A stretch of DNA of 19,755 nucleotides from NCBI GenBank assembly GCA_934402155.1, contig CAKRTP010000022.1, positions 1-19,755 of the forward strand, read 5' to 3'. The position numbers and the translations under genes were made by a program. This stretch comes from an uncultured Blautia sp. (GTDB lineage Bacteria; Bacillota; Clostridia; Lachnospirales; Lachnospiraceae). Positions 15,850-19,755 of this stretch are shown in pieces (position 1 is the first letter of the stretch; each line of letters starts with the position of its first letter). The notes below the pieces were generated by a model. It saw nothing but the letters and a program-made list of their open reading frames with translations, was not told where the DNA came from and searched no databases.

Positions 15850-16932
15850 ATGAGAACATACCTGGTAACAGGCGGTGCCGGATTTATCGGTTCCAACTAT
15901 ATTCATTACATGTTCAATAAATATGATAATGAAATCCGTATTATCAATGTGGATAAACTGACTTATGCCGGAAATCTTGAAAATCTTAAAGACATTGAAA
16001 ACAGGGAAAATTATACTTTTGTCAAGGCAGACATCTGTGACAGTGAAGCAATCATGAAGATCTTTGATGAAAATGATATTGACCGTGTTGTTCATTTTGC
16101 GGCTGAGAGCCATGTGGACAGAAGTATCCGTAATCCGGAAGTTTTTGTCAGGACGAACGTACTTGGAACACTGGTCATGCTGAATGCAGCAAAATCCGCA
16201 TGGGAACTGCCGGATGGAACTTTCAGACCGGATAAGAAATTCCTTCATGTTTCGACAGATGAGGTATATGGATCCCTGGAAGAAGATGGCGGATTTTTCT
16301 ACGAGACAACTCCATATGATCCACATAGTCCATATTCAGCAAGTAAGGCATCTTCCGATATGCTGGTAAAATCTTATATGGATACCTATAAATTCCCGGC
16401 AAATATTACTAACTGCAGTAATAATTACGGTCCGTATCAGTTTCCTGAGAAGCTGATCCCACTGATCATCAACAATGCACTTCAGGGCAAGAAGCTTCCG
16501 GTATACGGAGATGGAAAGAATGTCCGTGACTGGCTGTATGTCATGGATCACGCCAAGGGAATTGACATGGTTCAGGAAAAGGGAAGACTGTTTGAAACCT
16601 ACAATATCGGCGGACATAATGAAAAACAGAACATTCAGATTATTCATATTATTCTGGACACACTCCAGGAAATGCTTCCGGATGGTGATCCACGTAAAGA
16701 ACTGGTAAGTGAAAATCTGATCACTTATGTAGAAGATCGAAAAGGACATGACCGCCGTTATGCAATTGCACCAGATAAGATCAAAGAAGAAGTGGGCTGG
16801 TATCCTGAGACATGTTTTGAAGATGGAATCCGTCTGACAATCCAGTGGTTCTTTGAGAATGAAGACTGGATGAAAAATGTTACCAGTGGTGATTATCAGA
16901 AATATTATAACGAAATGTACAAAACAAAATAA
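15850..16932 (+). CDS. rfbB: dTDP-glucose 4,6-dehydratase
   Basis: RfbB/RmlB converts dTDP-glucose to dTDP-4-keto-6-deoxyglucose, the branch point for dTDP-rhamnose and other deoxysugars of surface polysaccharides. The 360-residue protein is an extended short-chain dehydrogenase. The NAD motif GGAGFIG lies near 9-15, the catalytic triad region STDEVYG has Thr136, Asp137 and Glu138, and YSASK has Tyr162 and Lys166. NNYGPYQFPEKLIP and GDGKNVRDWLYV are nucleotide-sugar binding segments typical of RmlB. The ribosome binding site AGGAGGG is just upstream. rmlA, rmlC and rmlD are not in the window, and hairpin terminators lie on both sides, so it appears as a stand-alone gene. Confidence 0.95.
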   Translation: MRTYLVTGGAGFIGSNYIHYMFNKYDNEIRIINVDKLTYAGNLENLKDIENRENYTFVKADICDSEAIMKIFDENDIDRVVHFAAESHVDRSIRNPEVFVRTNVLGTLVMLNAAKSAWELPDGTFRPDKKFLHVSTDEVYGSLEEDGGFFYETTPYDPHSPYSASKASSDMLVKSYMDTYKFPANITNCSNNYGPYQFPEKLIPLIINNALQGKKLPVYGDGKNVRDWLYVMDHAKGIDMVQEKGRLFETYNIGGHNEKQNIQIIHIILDTLQEMLPDGDPRKELVSENLITYVEDRKGHDRRYAIAPDKIKEEVGWYPETCFEDGIRLTIQWFFENEDWMKNVTSGDYQKYYNEMYKTK

Positions 16933-16965
16933 GATGCTCCGATCATTGGACGGAGGCTGAAAATT

Positions 16966-17009
16966 GCTGCAGGCAACGGGGAAAAGTCTCTGAGGCCTGC
17001 AGCGTTTTT
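16966..17009 (+). terminator. Rho-independent terminator after rfbB
   Basis: GCTGCAGGC (16966-16974) pairs perfectly with GCCTGCAGC (16995-17003), 9 base pairs with a 20-base loop, followed by GTTTTTG. A smaller stem CTCCG/CGGAG (16937-16955) lies just before it. Confidence 0.8.
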
Positions 17010-17075
17010 GTTTCACAGAAAATGTGCAGAGAATGCGGAGTGCGGGTATTTGTCTGGCTGTCAGAAAGGATAATT

Positions 17076-19187
17076 ATGAAGAAAATTGTGATCATCGGGG
17101 CAAATGATTTTCAGAAGCCTCTGATACAGAAAGCAAATGAAATGGGATATGAAACGCATGTGTTTGCCTGGAGAGAGGGAGCAACAGGTGCAGAAGATGC
17201 AGACTTTTTTTATGAGATCAGTATTATCGAAAAGGATGCGATACTGGAAAAATGCCGCGAGATCCATCCGGATGCAGTGGCTACGATAGGTTCTGATCTT
17301 GCAAATATCACAGTGCAGTATCTTGCAGAAAAACTGGGACTTCCTGGAAACAGCAGGGAATGCATCAGACAATCTACAAATAAGTATGCCATGCGAAGCA
17401 GGTTCAGGGAAGCCGGAATTCCTGTACCATATTTTGCATGTGTTGAAGAAGGACAGGAAATCTTTCCGGAGCATTTTCCGGTGATCGTAAAGCCAACAGA
17501 CCGTTCCGGAAGCAGAGCAATCACGAAGGTATCAGATCAGGCTGAACTTCCGGGAGCAATTGAAGTGGCGATCAGTCAGTCTTTTGAAAAAAAAGCAATT
17601 GTGGAGGAATATATTTCCGGATCAGAATACAGTGTGGAAACGATCAGTTTCAGGGGAAAACATACCTGTCTTGCAATTACCAAAAAATTCACAACAGGAA
17701 GCCCTCATTATATTGAAGTCGGACATTTACAGCCGGCTCCGCTGTCTGAAGAGCTGAGGCAAAATATAGAAAACGTTGTATTTAGGGCCCTTGATGCACT
17801 GGAAGTAGAATATGGTGCAGGACACAGTGAACTCCGTATCAGTGAAAATGGTGAGATTCGGATCATAGAGATCGGTTCCCGAATGGGAGGAGACTGTATC
17901 GGATCAGATCTTGTGCCATTGTCGACAGGACAGGATTTTGTCAGAATGGTTGTGGATACGGCAGCAGGGAATCCACCTGTATTCAAAGAAAAAGAATCAC
18001 ATATTTCGGCTATCCGTTTTCTGATGAATGAAAATGATCAGAGACTTCTGGAAGAACTGAAACACAGTCATCCTGAAAATATCAGAAAAACAGTAATAGA
18101 AGGCAATGTAAAAACTGCCAGTATCACAGACAGCGGCAGCCGTCCGGGATTTTTTATCCTTCAGGCTGAGTCTTATGAAGAGATGGAAAAACTGCTCCAT
18201 CACGGTCCGTGGGAAAACCCGATCACTGTTTTTGACACACCACTTCAGAAGCTTCGTTTCAGCGATGGAGAAAATACATTTTATATGAAGAGAGAGGATC
18301 TTCTTCCGTTTGCTTTTGGCGGAAACAAGGTGCGTTTTGCACGTGGATTTGTGGAAGATATGCAGAAAGAACATTGTGACAGTATGATCATCTATGGAAA
18401 TTACCATTCTAATCTCTGCCGTATTCTTGCAACCCTCTGTCATGAACTGAAGATTCCGTGTTATATGATCCACAATACTGAAGATATCAAAGAAGACAGG
18501 GAAACAAGCAACAGCCGCATTATTCGAAAAATGGGAGTTGTTGAGATTTCATGTAGAAAATCGGGAATTGCTGCAGCTGTGGAGCAGGCTATGGCAGAAT
18601 TGCGTGAGAAAGGATATAAGCCGTATTATATCTACGGAAATTCCAGAGGACAGGGAAGAGAATGGATTCCGATGAAAAGTCACGAAGCGGTCTATGATGA
18701 GATCTGTGATTACGAAGAGAAGCATGATGTCCATTTCGACTATATTTTTCTTGCATCAAGTACAAATGCAACACAGTCCGGACTTCTTGCAGGAAGCCTG
18801 TATAGAAATGACGGACGCAGGATCGTGGGGATTTCCGTTTCCAGAAATAAGACAAGGGGAAAAGAAGTTATTGCCGGAAATATCCGGGAATATGCTGAAA
18901 AGTTTCACAGAACACTTCCGGAGGATATGGAAAAACATATTCATTTTACCGATTCCTATATGGAAGGCGGCTATGGAGTATGGTCTGATTCTGTGGCAGA
19001 GCTGATCCGGCAAATCTATGGAAGTGAAGGAATCGCCCTTGATATGACCTATACAGGAAAAGCTTTTTATGGTATGGTTAAATATCTGGAAGAACATCAG
19101 ATCCAGGGAAAACAGATTCTGTTTCTCCATACAGGAGGCACACCTCTGTTTTTTGACTTTCTTGAACAAGAGGATAAATCGAAATGA
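17076..19187 (+). CDS. Bifunctional ATP-grasp ligase fused to a D-cysteine desulfhydrase/ACC-deaminase-like PLP enzyme
   Basis: A 703-residue two-domain protein. Residues 1-300 form an ATP-grasp enzyme of the amino-acid ligase type: Rossmann-like start KKIVIIGA, ATP lysine Lys139 in FPVIVKPTDRSGSR, and metal-binding Glu252 and Glu265 in GHSELRI and IIEIGSRMGGD. Residues 300-385 look like the ligase C-terminal subdomain. Residues 390-700 are a fold-type II PLP enzyme resembling D-cysteine desulfhydrase and ACC deaminase: KREDLLPFAFGGNKVR with Lys418 as the expected PLP lysine, YHSNLCR with Ser445, TYTGKA (Thr660) and HTGGTP (Thr686). The two Thr positions match D-cysteine desulfhydrase rather than ACC deaminase as I recall them. 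ATG 17076 has AAAGGA 5 bases upstream; an in-frame ATG at 17022 lacks such support. The physiological substrate is unknown. The stop overlaps the next ATP-grasp gene by 4 bases. Confidence 0.85.
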   Translation: MKKIVIIGANDFQKPLIQKANEMGYETHVFAWREGATGAEDADFFYEISIIEKDAILEKCREIHPDAVATIGSDLANITVQYLAEKLGLPGNSRECIRQSTNKYAMRSRFREAGIPVPYFACVEEGQEIFPEHFPVIVKPTDRSGSRAITKVSDQAELPGAIEVAISQSFEKKAIVEEYISGSEYSVETISFRGKHTCLAITKKFTTGSPHYIEVGHLQPAPLSEELRQNIENVVFRALDALEVEYGAGHSELRISENGEIRIIEIGSRMGGDCIGSDLVPLSTGQDFVRMVVDTAAGNPPVFKEKESHISAIRFLMNENDQRLLEELKHSHPENIRKTVIEGNVKTASITDSGSRPGFFILQAESYEEMEKLLHHGPWENPITVFDTPLQKLRFSDGENTFYMKREDLLPFAFGGNKVRFARGFVEDMQKEHCDSMIIYGNYHSNLCRILATLCHELKIPCYMIHNTEDIKEDRETSNSRIIRKMGVVEISCRKSGIAAAVEQAMAELREKGYKPYYIYGNSRGQGREWIPMKSHEAVYDEICDYEEKHDVHFDYIFLASSTNATQSGLLAGSLYRNDGRRIVGISVSRNKTRGKEVIAGNIREYAEKFHRTLPEDMEKHIHFTDSYMEGGYGVWSDSVAELIRQIYGSEGIALDMTYTGKAFYGMVKYLEEHQIQGKQILFLHTGGTPLFFDFLEQEDKSK

Positions 19188-19755
19188 AAAAAATAATGGT
19201 CCTGGGAGCGAGTTATTCACAGCTCCCTCTTTATGAAGCTGCCAGAAAGCTTGGTGCAGTGACAGTGGCTGCAAGTACTCCGGGCGACTGGCCGGGATTT
19301 GCTGCAGCAGATGAAAGTGTTTACGCAGATATTACAGATCCGGAAGAAATTCTCAGGTCGGCACGGGAGAAGCAGATTGATGGAATTGCTACCTGCTGTC
19401 TGGATGCGGGAGTGAGAGCACTTGGTTATACCTGCGAAAAGATGGGACTTGTCGGGCCATCTGCAAAAGCGGCCGACATCAGTAATGACAAATTTAAAAT
19501 GAAAGAAGCCTTTATGGCCGGTGGAGTGCGGTGTGCAGAACATATCTGTATTCACAGTCTTGAGGAATTGGAAGAAGCTCTTGAGAAACTGGAATTTCCG
19601 GTGGTTCTCAAGGCAGTAGATCTTATGGGGAGCAGAGGGATCTTTCGCTGTAATACCCGGGAGGAGACTTTCTTCTATTATAATAAAACCATGGAAGCAA
19701 CACGAAAGGATTACTGTCTTGTTGAAGAATTTATTGAAGGTCAGGTGCTTGGGTG
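19184..19755 (+). CDS. Second ATP-grasp ligase, truncated by the window end
   Basis: Starting at ATG 19184, overlapping the fusion gene's stop (ATGA), 190 complete codons are present and the frame runs off the window. The protein starts MKKIMVLGASYSQLPLYEAA, the pre-ATP-grasp Rossmann-like fold seen in PurK/carbamoyl-phosphate-synthase-like ligases. Lys143 in FPVVLKAVDLMGSRG is the ATP-binding lysine with its glycine loop, and VEEFIEGQVLG is the following strand of the ATP-grasp domain. The metal-binding and substrate regions lie beyond the end. It is distinct from the ATP-grasp domain of the preceding gene, so the unit encodes two separate ligation steps or a paralogous pair. Substrate unknown. 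Confidence 0.85.
   Translation, partial: MKKIMVLGASYSQLPLYEAARKLGAVTVAASTPGDWPGFAAADESVYADITDPEEILRSAREKQIDGIATCCLDAGVRALGYTCEKMGLVGPSAKAADISNDKFKMKEAFMAGGVRCAEHICIHSLEELEEALEKLEFPVVLKAVDLMGSRGIFRCNTREETFFYYNKTMEATRKDYCLVEEFIEGQVLG

Noticed and set aside
17022..17075. N-terminal extension of the ATP-grasp fusion from ATG 17022
   Set aside because: It starts just after the terminator without a ribosome binding site, and the extra residues precede the natural KKIVIIGA start of the fold.

Overview
The window reads as low-to-mid GC Firmicutes chromosomal DNA. Strong AGGAGG-type ribosome binding sites, SigA-like promoters, the lepA-hemW order, a cdaA-cdaR pair and the family resemblance of the proteins all point to Clostridia, most likely Lachnospiraceae (Blautia/Ruminococcus/Dorea-like). 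The genus is inference, since no rRNA or other marker is present. All recognised genes lie on the + strand. There is no rRNA, tRNA, CRISPR array, insertion sequence or prophage, and no gene-free stretch exceeds about 240 bases.

Layout. 1-1713: the tail of lepA, a small Ser/Asp-rich lipoprotein, and hemW overlapping its end. 1714-1827: a short intergenic repeat that supplies a SigA-type promoter for uvrA (1828-4665). 4666-4902: a 237-base leader with a longer copy of the same repeat plus another hairpin, ahead of mreB (4903-5892), which ends at a strong terminator. 5999-8958: recD2 and comF (DNA repair/uptake). 9023-13141: a new promoter followed by two uncharacterised membrane proteins, the c-di-AMP synthase cdaA, its regulator cdaR, and an HPr-family phosphocarrier. 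13171-15780: a large secreted L,D-transpeptidase with cell-wall-binding-like repeats, ending at a terminator. 15850-16932: rfbB (dTDP-glucose 4,6-dehydratase), then another terminator. 17076 to the window end: an ATP-grasp/PLP-enzyme fusion overlapping by 4 bases with a second, truncated ATP-grasp gene.

How they fit. The middle and right parts share an envelope theme: MreB (cell shape), CdaA/CdaR (c-di-AMP, osmotic and wall homeostasis), L,D-transpeptidase (peptidoglycan cross-linking) and RfbB (surface polysaccharide sugar). The two unnamed membrane proteins and the HPr protein lie in the same transcriptional run as cdaAR and are candidates for a c-di-AMP-linked module. The most unusual system is at the right edge. 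A ligase-type ATP-grasp domain is fused to a D-cysteine desulfhydrase/ACC-deaminase-fold PLP domain and translationally coupled to another ATP-grasp enzyme. This suggests a small pathway that makes or consumes an unusual amino acid and ligates it; its product is unknown and the remaining genes lie outside the window.
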